A DNA stretch of 64,000 nucleotides. Origin: Cohnella sp. WQ 127256. Its GTDB lineage: Bacteria > Bacillota > Bacilli > Paenibacillales > Paenibacillaceae. How positions within the stretch are numbered: position 1 is the stretch's first letter; the number at the start of each line of letters is the position of its first letter. The stretch spans positions 1,612,001-1,676,000 of the forward strand of contig NZ_JAMZCY010000001.1 in the NCBI RefSeq assembly GCF_024519285.1, given 5' to 3'. The notes beneath the pieces were generated by a model. That model saw nothing but the letters and a program-made list of their open reading frames with translations, did no database searches and was not told where the DNA came from. Positions 26,096 to 34,280 of this stretch are shown piece after piece. The position numbers were made by a program, and so were the translations under genes.

Positions 26096-26974
26096 CTAGC
26101 CTTTAATCCCGGAGAGCTGAACTCCTTCAATGAAATAAGATTCCGCATATAAGTACAGCAGCACCATCGGAGTCATATAAAGTACGGAAGCAGCGAAAAT
26201 GACTCCACGCGCTTCCGTGCCAATCTGAGACAAATACAGCGACAATGGCTGCTTAAATGCATCTTGTAAGAAAATGAGCGGCTGCTCGACCATATTCCAA
26301 TAATCGACGAATAGCAGAACGATTAACGCAGCGAGACCCGGTTTTACAAGCGGAATAATGATTCGGAAAAAAATCATGAAATGACCCGCTCCGTCGATTT
26401 TAGCCGCTTCGACTAATGCGTATGGAATATGCAGCATAAATTGCCGCAGCATGAATACTCCGAAGGCGCTGAAGATACCAGGCAGAATAATCGCTGCCGT
26501 TGTATTCATCAGTCCGAGCTTATCCACGATAATGTAGTTGGGAACCAGCGTAACCTGAAAGGGCATCAGCATCGTCAAGAGATAAACCATGAATAACGGA
26601 TCTCTCCCCCGGAAACGAAGCTTCGCAAAGGCGTACGCCGCCAGCGAGGCGACGAGAGTTTGTCCCGCAATAATCGGTATAACCATCCCCACAGAGTTCC
26701 AGAACATCAATAGAAATTTCGGATTCCAAATTAGCACCTGCGCATATTGATCAAAGGTCAGCCAATCCGGAATGAGCTTCAGGTTTACGAAGGCTTCTTT
26801 TCCCCCGGTGGCTACATCCGTCATTTTCCCGATCAAATCATAATTAAAGCTAATTTCCTGTTCCGTCGTAAGCGAATTTGTGATCGTGATCAGGATAGGA
26901 GCCATGACCACAATAGCGATCACTCCTAGTAGTACAGTTAATCCTAACGTGGGAAGCTGTTTTGTTCGACTCAT
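26096..26974 (-). CDS. Carbohydrate ABC transporter permease (MalG-like)
   Basis: A 292-residue permease with six helices and the EAA loop YALVEAAKIDGAGHFMIFFRIIIPLVKPGLAAL, which contacts the ATPase. The C-terminus ESYFIEGVQLSGIKG is the standard MalG-type ending. It forms a pair with the upstream MalF-like gene. No ATPase is encoded nearby, so a shared MsmX-type ATPase probably energises it, as is usual in Bacillales. Confidence 0.9.
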   Translation of the reverse strand: MSRTKQLPTLGLTVLLGVIAIVVMAPILITITNSLTTEQEISFNYDLIGKMTDVATGGKEAFVNLKLIPDWLTFDQYAQVLIWNPKFLLMFWNSVGMVIPIIAGQTLVASLAAYAFAKLRFRGRDPLFMVYLLTMLMPFQVTLVPNYIIVDKLGLMNTTAAIILPGIFSAFGVFMLRQFMLHIPYALVEAAKIDGAGHFMIFFRIIIPLVKPGLAALIVLLFVDYWNMVEQPLIFLQDAFKQPLSLYLSQIGTEARGVIFAASVLYMTPMVLLYLYAESYFIEGVQLSGIKG

Positions 26975-26987
26975 ATGCTCTTCCCCT

Positions 26988-27869
26988 TTACTCCATAAAT
27001 GCCTGAAACCGACGCTCTGCCGTGAGCAGAACGGACACCAGAATCAGGATACTAACCACCATCAGCGTGGCGGCGGCTGTCAGCTTCTGAATATCTAAAG
27101 AAAAAAACATATTGTTCATATAGTGCTGCAGCGTATAGATCCGGTCGTATGGATATTCGCCAGCTAGAAGGTACGTCTCTCTGAAAATCTTAAACGAATT
27201 AATAATTGAAATGAGAATAACAAAGATCATCGTAGGCGTTAAATAAACAAGAGTGACATGGAACAGCTGTTTAAGCTTCCCCGCGCCTTCAATCCGTGCC
27301 GTTTCATAAAAAGTGCTCGGAATGGCTTGCAAGCCAGCAAGAAACAGAATCATGTTATATCCAATATTTTTCCAAATGTAAACAAGGATTAGCACACCCA
27401 TGGACCCATCTGACTGCATCCAATCGATTCTTCCCCAGCCGAAGCCTTGCATCCATGCGTTTAAGCTGCCATTCCAATCGAAGAAAATTTGCCAGACCAT
27501 GACAATCGAAGCAACGGGTATAACTAGCGGTAAAATAAAGGCAGTTTGCAGCCAATTCCGCAAAAACAAGCGCCTGTTTAGGAAAATGGCCAGCAGTAGC
27601 GACAATACGATGAGCAAGGGTACACTTACACCTGTGAACAGCAGCGAATTCTCCGCCGCTTTACGGAAAGACCCGCTGCCAAGAAGCGCAGAATAATTGT
27701 CAAAGCCGACGAATTTCCCGCCAATTGTACGGTCCGTGAATGAATATACAATTCCCATCCCGAACGGGATAACGAAAAATAGGATAAAGCCCGCCGCGCT
27801 AGGAGCCAGAAAGAACAGTGCGGCCACACCGTCCCTTCTAAGCCAAGCCGTAAATCGAAGCTTATTCAT
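26988..27869 (-). CDS. Carbohydrate ABC transporter permease (MalF-like)
   Basis: A 293-residue permease of the UgpA/MalF type with the EAA-like loop STFYETARIEGAGKLKQLFHVTLVYLTPTMIF. Its ATG overlaps the stop of the binding-protein gene (ATGAATAA), so the two are coupled. It partners the MalG-like permease that follows after 13 bases. Confidence 0.9.
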   Translation of the reverse strand: MNKLRFTAWLRRDGVAALFFLAPSAAGFILFFVIPFGMGIVYSFTDRTIGGKFVGFDNYSALLGSGSFRKAAENSLLFTGVSVPLLIVLSLLLAIFLNRRLFLRNWLQTAFILPLVIPVASIVMVWQIFFDWNGSLNAWMQGFGWGRIDWMQSDGSMGVLILVYIWKNIGYNMILFLAGLQAIPSTFYETARIEGAGKLKQLFHVTLVYLTPTMIFVILISIINSFKIFRETYLLAGEYPYDRIYTLQHYMNNMFFSLDIQKLTAAATLMVVSILILVSVLLTAERRFQAFME

Positions 27870-29259
27870 TCAGATAGGTCATAACCTTGTTCTGAATAAG
27901 CTTCGCGACTTCCTGCGCCGTTTTCTGACCGCTAAAGAAAGCTTTGCATTCCTTGGTTACGATTTCCTCAATCTTGGACTTCTGAAAGGTGCCCGGATGC
28001 ACAGCTTCAGTCAAATAGCTCTCCAGCTGCTGTAACAGCTGTTTATCTACTGGGAACGACTGTCCCTGAAGTGGACCTTCCTCGTACGTTTTAAAGGTTC
28101 CATCGCTGAGCAGCTTTTGTACTTGCTTCTCGTAAACCTTTTTGTTGATGGGAAATCCAGCACGCTCGGGGCTAATCTGCAGCTCCTCCGACATTAAGAA
28201 CTGAAGAAATTCCCATGCTTCCTCTTTCACAGCAGACTTCTCGTTGATCCCAATCGTCTTGTAGGTGTAGAAATAACCTCCGGCCTTCGTGCCTTCCGCT
28301 TGCGGTTTTGCGTATAGCTTCGCTTGCTCGCCGAATTCCTTCAATGAAACGAGATAATCCCAAGACGAATTAATATTACGAGGGGCAAAATACGTATCAA
28401 ACCGCCCTTCGGCGATGATGCCGTCCTCTTTCATTGTCTTCACCTGCTGCATCATATCGGTAAAAGCCGCCGTATCAAAGCTGGCCTTCCTATTCTCTTC
28501 ATCCACGAACCGGGTATGGTTTTCCTTGACCATCTCACCAAGCAGATATTCAGGAGAGGTGCCCAGTGCGCTAGTGTAGGGCCCTTTCTGAGCAAGCTGC
28601 TTGGTCGTTTCCGCGAGCTTTTCCCAGGTCCAGGTTTTATCGTCAATGGGGACGCCGGCTTGCTTAATCGCCGCTTCATCGCCAAGTAGAACGTTCAAGA
28701 AGAAATTTAAAGGTATCCCATACAGTCCACCACTAGTTTGGCTATTTTCCAAAATGTTATTGAAATATTCGCCGTTCTTAAATGATGGGTCCTGCTTCAG
28801 CTTATCGCTAAGATCGGCAAGCAAATGCTGACCCACATACTTCTCGGAAGGCAGCATGTCCAGCAGAAGGATGTCAGGTCCTTTGCCTGACAGCATCGCC
28901 GCATTCGTCGATGTTACGTACTTCTCTAGTTCAGCCTCCGTGTGAGCATCATCAGCCTGCACATCATGCAGCTCAATCGTAATATTCGGATGCTTCGCTT
29001 CATACTTCTTCTTGGCTTCCTTAAACGTATCATCAGGCCAAAAGGTAGAAAACACGATAGTGGCTTTCTCACCCTTAGAAGGCGAATTTCCTGGCGCTTT
29101 TGCCTGTTCCGTGGACACGGCTCCTCCCGTTTTCCCTGTCTCAGGAGCGTTCGTCCCCTCCACCGCATTATTCCCCCCACCGTTGCCGCTGCTACAAGCC
29201 GTCAAGCCGATTAAGCTCACACTCAAGCAAAGACCCATCCAAAATTTCGTTATCTTCAT
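27862..29259 (-). CDS. Extracellular sugar-type solute-binding lipoprotein
   Basis: About 465 residues with lipobox LTAC and a low-complexity Gly/Ala/Pro linker, then a family 1 solute-binding fold: IVFSTFWPDDTFKEAKKKYEAKHPNITIELHDV and an EEAWEFLQFLMSEELQ C-terminal region. The ligand is probably an oligosaccharide, but it could be a signal given the sensor kinase next door. ATG at 29271 is an alternative but touches the ribosome-binding site. It is the first gene of the ABC-HlyD operon and lies behind a terminator. Confidence 0.9.
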   Translation of the reverse strand: MKITKFWMGLCLSVSLIGLTACSSGNGGGNNAVEGTNAPETGKTGGAVSTEQAKAPGNSPSKGEKATIVFSTFWPDDTFKEAKKKYEAKHPNITIELHDVQADDAHTEAELEKYVTSTNAAMLSGKGPDILLLDMLPSEKYVGQHLLADLSDKLKQDPSFKNGEYFNNILENSQTSGGLYGIPLNFFLNVLLGDEAAIKQAGVPIDDKTWTWEKLAETTKQLAQKGPYTSALGTSPEYLLGEMVKENHTRFVDEENRKASFDTAAFTDMMQQVKTMKEDGIIAEGRFDTYFAPRNINSSWDYLVSLKEFGEQAKLYAKPQAEGTKAGGYFYTYKTIGINEKSAVKEEAWEFLQFLMSEELQISPERAGFPINKKVYEKQVQKLLSDGTFKTYEEGPLQGQSFPVDKQLLQQLESYLTEAVHPGTFQKSKIEEIVTKECKAFFSGQKTAQEVAKLIQNKVMTYLNE

Positions 29260-29382
29260 TTTGTTCACCATTCCTTTTTTGTAATTGTAACTATCCTACC
29301 TCTACAATCTAATCCATGAATGTCGCCAGAACTTCATCGACTTGTCAACAAGATGTGTCCGAATATAGAGGGGCAAGATCAC

Positions 29383-29420
29383 AAAAAAAAGAACCGAGAG
29401 GCACGAACGACTCTCGATTC
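29383..29420 (-). terminator. Terminator after the beta-propeller lipoprotein gene
   Basis: On the minus strand GAATCGAGAG pairs with CTCTCGGTTC and is followed by TTTTTTTT. It separates the two-component/lipoprotein operon from the ABC operon. Confidence 0.88.
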
Positions 29421-29431
29421 CTTATGCAAAT

Positions 29432-30574
29432 TTATTCAAACTCAATAATCAAGCTCTGATTACCCATAGGCGCGACAACTGCGGGACCCGACTGTAGCGG
29501 CACCTCCCGTGCGTATGGCTTCGAGCCGCTCAGGAGCAGCTTTCCGTTATCTGGACTCCATACCAGCTGGGAAGGAACAATTCCGCGATAGAGCGACTTC
29601 TTGTTAAGGATGTTATTCCCGTACATGACTGCGGCATAAACGGTATCCGCCCCCTGTGTATAGGCGATGTATTTTCGGTCTGGGGACAGCCTGAAAGCAT
29701 CTATTTGCTCCAACAGAACCGAGAGTGCTGCATTTCGTCGATCATAACCATACAAAGTGCCTTCGGGCCCCGCAAATGCGATTTGGTCCTCATGAATCCA
29801 TTCCACCCAGCCGTCAGGGCTGATGGCATGCTCGTATTGACTCGTGAATTCGCTTCCCTTCATGCCTCCAAACACGACATAGTATTGGTCGAAGGACCTC
29901 TTCACGATAACAGCGCTTTGACCGTCATCGGCAATGTGCACTGCTGTAATGATATCCTTCTCCTGCCAATCCCGAATGGAGTACTCTTTTGTTTGTCCGC
30001 GAGCGATATCATAGACACAGATGCTTACTTCGCCATTCGTATCATTTCGTAAAGTATAGGCGAGGAATCTGCTATTACTCGCCCAGGCCGCCCGCAGCGA
30101 CCGGATTTGCTCGTAGGTAATCATCGCAATGTCCGTCTCCTGCTGATCAGACATGGAGACAAGCTTAAGAGAGTATGCATCCTTCCCCTTTTCCTCTGTT
30201 AGTGTAGAGAGATAACGGCCATCAGGTGACAGCGTTGCAAACCCGGCCAGTTTATCCGCCTTGCTTAGCTTAAGACGGGTTTCATAGGGATAGTCTATAC
30301 GCTCGAAACTTGGCGCACGACTTTGTTCACCGAACAAGCCAAGAATCGTCTTCCGATCGATCCAGCCTAGTACATTCACGTCTTCCCCTGATTTGTCCAA
30401 TAATCGATAGATCGTCTTAACCCCAAACAATTCATTCTCATCGCCGGAGATAAGCTCTTCCTCCGAATCCGGGATAATAAAGGTTTCGGATCGGGATTGC
30501 CTCATGCAGCCCGCCAAAACGACAGTTATTATGACAATTAAGATGAGCAGCGTTGCCATTCGTTTCTGTTTCAT
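29432..30574 (-). CDS. TolB/WD40-like beta-propeller lipoprotein
   Basis: A 380-residue lipoprotein (MKQKRMATLLILIVIITVVLAGC, lipobox LAGC) with propeller blades of TolB type: LAGFATLSPDGRYLSTLTEE, RSLRAAWASNSRFLAYTLR, DAFRLSPDRKYIAYTQG and SQLVWSPDNGKLLLSG. It starts five bases after the histidine-kinase stop. The much longer frame to 30937 overlaps the kinase and lacks a start signal. It is probably an accessory sensor or scaffold for the kinase or the ABC system (inference). Confidence 0.82.
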   Translation of the reverse strand: MKQKRMATLLILIVIITVVLAGCMRQSRSETFIIPDSEEELISGDENELFGVKTIYRLLDKSGEDVNVLGWIDRKTILGLFGEQSRAPSFERIDYPYETRLKLSKADKLAGFATLSPDGRYLSTLTEEKGKDAYSLKLVSMSDQQETDIAMITYEQIRSLRAAWASNSRFLAYTLRNDTNGEVSICVYDIARGQTKEYSIRDWQEKDIITAVHIADDGQSAVIVKRSFDQYYVVFGGMKGSEFTSQYEHAISPDGWVEWIHEDQIAFAGPEGTLYGYDRRNAALSVLLEQIDAFRLSPDRKYIAYTQGADTVYAAVMYGNNILNKKSLYRGIVPSQLVWSPDNGKLLLSGSKPYAREVPLQSGPAVVAPMGNQSLIIEFE

Positions 30575-30578
30575 AGGC

Positions 30579-32036
30579 TTATCGCTCCCTCGCCTCATTC
30601 GTATAAGGAATGTTGATATACACGTTGATTTGCTCAAGCTCGCTGGCAATACGAATGCTGCCTTTGTGCTCCTCCACAATCTCCTTGCTAATCCCAAGGC
30701 CCAATCCGATGCTATCCGCTTCTTTAGAATGGAGATCCGCCCGGTAGAAGGGTTCGAAAATTCTAGCCAAATGATCGGGGCTAATTGTTTCCCCTTGATT
30801 CGAGAAGGTGAATCCGATGCTACCCGAATCGCGCCTAGCTTGCACGTGAATTTCCGAATGGGCATAGCCATATTTAATGGCATTATCCAACAGGTTGATG
30901 AAGAGCTGCCGAAGCTTGTCCGCATGTCCAAGGACAAGAAGACCGTCCTCGACCTCGTAGTGAATCGTTTTCCTGTATCTTTGCGCTTTAATCGTCATCG
31001 TTTCACATACGTCTCGAAGAATTCGGCCTGAATCTGTAAGTACGAGCGATTCACTACCTTCCGTTTCCATCGAACGTTCGAGCAGCTTCAATACCATATC
31101 ATGTAGTCGTTTGCTTTCATCAATGATATGGTTCATGCCTTTATCGAAAAAAATTGGATCTTTCTCCCCGTTTTTTCGTATGATCTCGGCGTAGCCCATA
31201 ATTGTGGTTAGAGGAGTCTTCAGCTCATGGGTAACATTATCGTAAAATTGCTTTCGCGTCAGATTTAATTGCTCAAGCCGGTCCCTATCCTTCTCGATTT
31301 TAGTAAACTGGCTCCGGATCTTCTCGATCATACTGCTGAAATTAGTAGCTAGCCTGCCAATCTCATCCTTACGTCTGAAGGTAATGCGAAGATCCAGATT
31401 TCCGTTCATGACCTCTGTTGAGGCTTTGGTCAATTTGATTAAGGGAACAGTGATGTGTCGGGACAGTAGATATGAAAATAAGAAGGCAGCCGCAAACACG
31501 GCCAACGCGATCGTAATATTCGTTCGCTGAATATGATTGCTTTGCTCGTATAGCAGAGTGAAATCTTTAACGAAACGCATAATTCCAACCTTGGCGCCAT
31601 CGACAACGACTGGATATGAATAATGTACCGAAGCCTGTCCATCCGGATACGAAAGCGTATATGCCGTCTTGCCCTCTATCGCCTGCTTCAAATCATCTCC
31701 TGCTGTGGCGAAGAGCGTTATATCCGAGGAATAAAGCAATTCGCCGTCCAAAGAATACATCCCGATCTCGCTGGATGTGTCATATTGTAAATCCTTGACC
31801 ATTTCTTCGGCAATTTGTCCGAAATATACCTCGTCGTTGGCAAAATGGTGAATCATGAACGATTGGCGCACATAAGCAGTGCTATTTTTTTTGAGCCCGA
31901 TCAGATTATCGTTAATGATTTTATGGTTGCTCGATTCAATATTCTTAGTCACCATTACATTCAGAATGAGGAAAAAAACAGAGAAGATCAAGAAGAACCC
32001 GACAATCAGCTTCGCTCTGATCGTATGAATCATCAT
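30579..32036 (-). CDS. Sensor histidine kinase with extracytoplasmic domain and HAMP
   Basis: A 485-residue kinase: membrane helix about 8-28, an outer PAS/Cache-like domain (EIGMYSLDGELLYSSDITLF), a second helix about 175-195, HAMP (LSRHITVPLIKLTKASTEVMNGNLDLRI), phospho-His in YDNVTHELKTPLTTI, and ATPase boxes LLDNAIKYGY, IFEPFYR and GLGLGIS. It overlaps the regulator stop in ATGATGA, and either ATG may be used. It pairs with the OmpR-type regulator just upstream. Confidence 0.92.
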   Translation of the reverse strand: MMIHTIRAKLIVGFFLIFSVFFLILNVMVTKNIESSNHKIINDNLIGLKKNSTAYVRQSFMIHHFANDEVYFGQIAEEMVKDLQYDTSSEIGMYSLDGELLYSSDITLFATAGDDLKQAIEGKTAYTLSYPDGQASVHYSYPVVVDGAKVGIMRFVKDFTLLYEQSNHIQRTNITIALAVFAAAFLFSYLLSRHITVPLIKLTKASTEVMNGNLDLRITFRRKDEIGRLATNFSSMIEKIRSQFTKIEKDRDRLEQLNLTRKQFYDNVTHELKTPLTTIMGYAEIIRKNGEKDPIFFDKGMNHIIDESKRLHDMVLKLLERSMETEGSESLVLTDSGRILRDVCETMTIKAQRYRKTIHYEVEDGLLVLGHADKLRQLFINLLDNAIKYGYAHSEIHVQARRDSGSIGFTFSNQGETISPDHLARIFEPFYRADLHSKEADSIGLGLGISKEIVEEHKGSIRIASELEQINVYINIPYTNEARER

Positions 32037-32731
32037 GAATCCACCTGTTTTTGAAATTTGTAACCGATGCTGAATACGGTGATGATCTGATCGCTTATGT
32101 CCAGCTTTTTGCGCAAGCGTTGAATATGGGTATCCACTGTTCTTGTATCTCCGAAATAATCGTAGCCCCATACGCTATCCAACAATTCCGTACGGGTGAA
32201 AATTTTACCTCTATATTGATAAAGCATGATGAGCAAGTCGAATTCCTTAGGCGTCAGCTCGACCACTTCACCGTTTTTGTGGACGACCCTATCATTTCTA
32301 TGAATCTCAATCTCTTTAAAACGAATAATAGCCTCTTCTGTATCATCGCCGCTTCGGTTCGCTTGAGCTACTCGCCTTAGTATTGTTCGTATTCTGGCGA
32401 AGACCTCTCGCAGATCGAACGGCTTCGTAATGTAATCATCCGCCCCGAATTCTAAGCCTAAAATCTTATCCGTGATATCAGACTTCGCCGTAATCATCAT
32501 AATCGGAATATTGTAATCCGCAGTAACTCTCTTGCAAATATCCAAACCGTTTATATCTGGTAGCATCCAGTCAAGTAATAGCAAATCGGGTTTGAATAGC
32601 TCGATAGCCTTCAACCCCTCGGTTCCTGTATGGGCTATTTTCACAAGATAGCCTTCCGTAATCAAACCGTACTCCAGCAAATCCGCAATCGCCGCCTCAT
32701 CCTCGATGATGAGAATTTTTGCTTTTTCCAT
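32033..32731 (-). CDS. OmpR/PhoB-family response regulator
   Basis: A 232-residue regulator. The receiver domain carries IEDEAA, phospho-Asp in LLLLDWMLPDINGLD and Lys in YITKPFD. The C-terminal winged helix reads ELTPKEFDLLIMLYQYRGKIFTRTELLDSVWGYDYFGDTRTVDTHIQRLRKKL. The ribosome-binding site AAAGGAGCG is strong. It is the first gene of the regulator-kinase-lipoprotein operon and likely controls the ABC/HlyD operon downstream. Confidence 0.93.
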   Translation of the reverse strand: MEKAKILIIEDEAAIADLLEYGLITEGYLVKIAHTGTEGLKAIELFKPDLLLLDWMLPDINGLDICKRVTADYNIPIMMITAKSDITDKILGLEFGADDYITKPFDLREVFARIRTILRRVAQANRSGDDTEEAIIRFKEIEIHRNDRVVHKNGEVVELTPKEFDLLIMLYQYRGKIFTRTELLDSVWGYDYFGDTRTVDTHIQRLRKKLDISDQIITVFSIGYKFQKQVDS

Positions 32732-32993
32732 TTGCCGCTCCTTTAGTTATTGCATATCCGTATGATACCTTTGCGACAGTCTTGGAGTCCACTACTATGA
32801 TGCTCCGAATAATCGTATGTTAAGCCATACACAATCGCTGAACACTACCTAGTTATAACGCAATGACGTTGCGACAATGTCTACAACTTGTAAAATTTTT
32901 GTGTCCAAGTATAAACGTCCGGATCAACCTCCAAAACATGTGTACTAAGCCAAGAGGTTATCCTGCCAAGAAAGCAGCAATTGACCAAAGACG

Positions 32994-33039
32994 AAAAAAA
33001 GTTGATATAGGAATAGACCCTCCTGCACCAACTTTTTTT
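32994..33039 (-). terminator. Terminator after the EamA transporter
   Basis: AAAAAAAGTTG and CAACTTTTTTT arms flank a 24-base loop just after the transporter stop. The rest of the gap 32732-33074 holds the regulator promoter region, where I saw no clear motif. Confidence 0.7.
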
Positions 33040-33074
33040 GTTTTGGGACAGCCTCTCAAACATAACCTGAGCTT

Positions 33075-34028
33075 TTACGTGGAATATCTTTCATTTGGTC
33101 GTCTAAGCCTCTTAATCATCTCAGGAAGCGCTACACCCATTATGACCAATAGCACACCCATCCATTGGAGCATACTCACATGCTCATGCAGAACGATTGA
33201 AGACAGCATGACGGCAACGGGCAACTCAGAAGCCCCAAGAATTCCGGTCATCCCCTCACCGATGTGAGGAACTCCGATCGCGAACAGAACGGGCGGTAAG
33301 AAAGCTCCGAAAGTGCCAAGCATCAAGCCGAACAGAAGCAGGTCTCCCCCTAGAAGTCCGTTGAACAGAAAATAGGGTGGGAACAAAATAAACACAAGGA
33401 GCATCCCTCCGGTGATCATCCAACCACTACGATATGCCGGATGAACTGAAGGTACCGCCTTCCCGCTTATTAGAATGAACAGCGTATAGCTCACGGCAGA
33501 GAGTAAGCCTAGAAGAACACCCGTCCAATTAAACTTAGATAAGCCCTGCTCTGCTATTCCTGCCGCAAGCAAAGTACCCCCGAATAATACAGCTAGCGTA
33601 AGTAGCATGATGCCATTCGGTCTTTTACGTTGGCTTATAGCGTGAATAAGTACCCCCATCCATGTAAATTGGAACAGCAGAATAATTGCCAAGGAGTTCG
33701 ATATATAACGAAGTGATTCGTAATACAAAAGTCCTGTAATGGCTGTTGGTGTTCCAGCTGCCATGAGGAAAAGTTTTTGCTTCCATGTTAATTTCGAGGA
33801 AGCTGCAACTTGGGTGGCTCCCTCAGCTGAAGCTGAATTCACTTGAACTTTACGTCTTTCTCTCCACTTCGTTAGCAGCACCAGCCCCCACACGAGTATA
33901 AATCCGACGAAGAGCTGGCTACCGACAACTTCACCTAGTGTATAACCTTTACCATAAGCTTTAACGACAATGGTTGACAGAATACCGTAGCACATCGCAC
34001 CCAATAATACGGATAATAAATATTTCAT
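33075..34028 (-). CDS. EamA/DMT-family transporter behind a guanine-class riboswitch
   Basis: A 317-residue protein with ten predicted helices in two EamA repeats (QLFVGFILVWGLVLL...LLYYESLRYISNSLAIILLFQFTWMGVL; LLGLLSAVSYTLFILISGKAV...GASELPVAVMLSSIVLHEHVSMLQWMGVLLVIMGV). DMT proteins mostly export amino acids or metabolites. The ATG at 34028 follows GGGAGGACA; the longer frame reads through the terminator and aptamer. The upstream purine riboswitch predicts that its cargo is a purine base or nucleoside (inference). Confidence 0.85.
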   Translation of the reverse strand: MKYLLSVLLGAMCYGILSTIVVKAYGKGYTLGEVVGSQLFVGFILVWGLVLLTKWRERRKVQVNSASAEGATQVAASSKLTWKQKLFLMAAGTPTAITGLLYYESLRYISNSLAIILLFQFTWMGVLIHAISQRKRPNGIMLLTLAVLFGGTLLAAGIAEQGLSKFNWTGVLLGLLSAVSYTLFILISGKAVPSVHPAYRSGWMITGGMLLVFILFPPYFLFNGLLGGDLLLFGLMLGTFGAFLPPVLFAIGVPHIGEGMTGILGASELPVAVMLSSIVLHEHVSMLQWMGVLLVIMGVALPEMIKRLRRPNERYST

Positions 34029-34073
34029 CTCTATGTTGTCCTCCCTTAACGTTCGCAATCGATCGTAGAAATC

Positions 34074-34138
34074 AAAAAACTTCCTAACCAGGAATACAGA
34101 ATCATCTAAACATGATCCCATATTCGTAGTTAGGAAGT
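34074..34138 (-). terminator. Terminator controlled by the guanine-class riboswitch
   Basis: On the minus strand AACTTCCTAAC (34138-34128) pairs with GTTAGGAAGTT (34088-34078), followed by TTTT. The 5' arm covers the P3 3' strand and the J3/1 region of the aptamer, so a folded aptamer blocks this terminator. Confidence 0.8.
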
Positions 34139-34187
34139 TAAGGCTTCCTGTAGATACCCCCACCCTAATGTCGTGAGGTTATACGAA
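34122..34187 (-). promoter_or_regulatory. Purine riboswitch, guanine class (C at the discriminating position)
   Basis: Minus strand. P1 pairs TTCGTA (34187-34182) with TACGAA (34127-34122). J1/2 TAAC, P2 CTCAC/GTGGG, J2/3 TATCTACA, P3 AGGAAG/CTTCCT with L3 loop CCTTAA and J3/1 AACTAC follow in order. Aligned to the xpt aptamer (from memory) the base at position 74 is C, specifying guanine or hypoxanthine rather than adenine. The L2 loop GACATTAGG departs somewhat from the usual GATATGG. Confidence 0.85.
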
Positions 34188-34280
34188 CGAGTTATATGAA
34201 TGATTAAAACGCGACATTTTGAATATTACAGTGCGATCCGATTTAAGTCAATGGGTAATGCTCCTTATTGCTGTTAGCAT

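Noticed and set aside
29432..30937. Extended 501-residue form of the beta-propeller protein
   Set aside because: The extra N-terminal part is antisense-like sequence overlapping the histidine kinase; the lipoprotein signal at 30574 is the clear start.
32863..33267. 134-residue plus-strand open frame
   Set aside because: It spans a terminator and is antisense to the 3' end of the EamA gene; no ribosome-binding site and no recognisable protein.
34074..34138. S-box or lysine-type riboswitch in the EamA leader
   Set aside because: The conserved blocks match the purine aptamer instead; no S-box or L-box motif is present.
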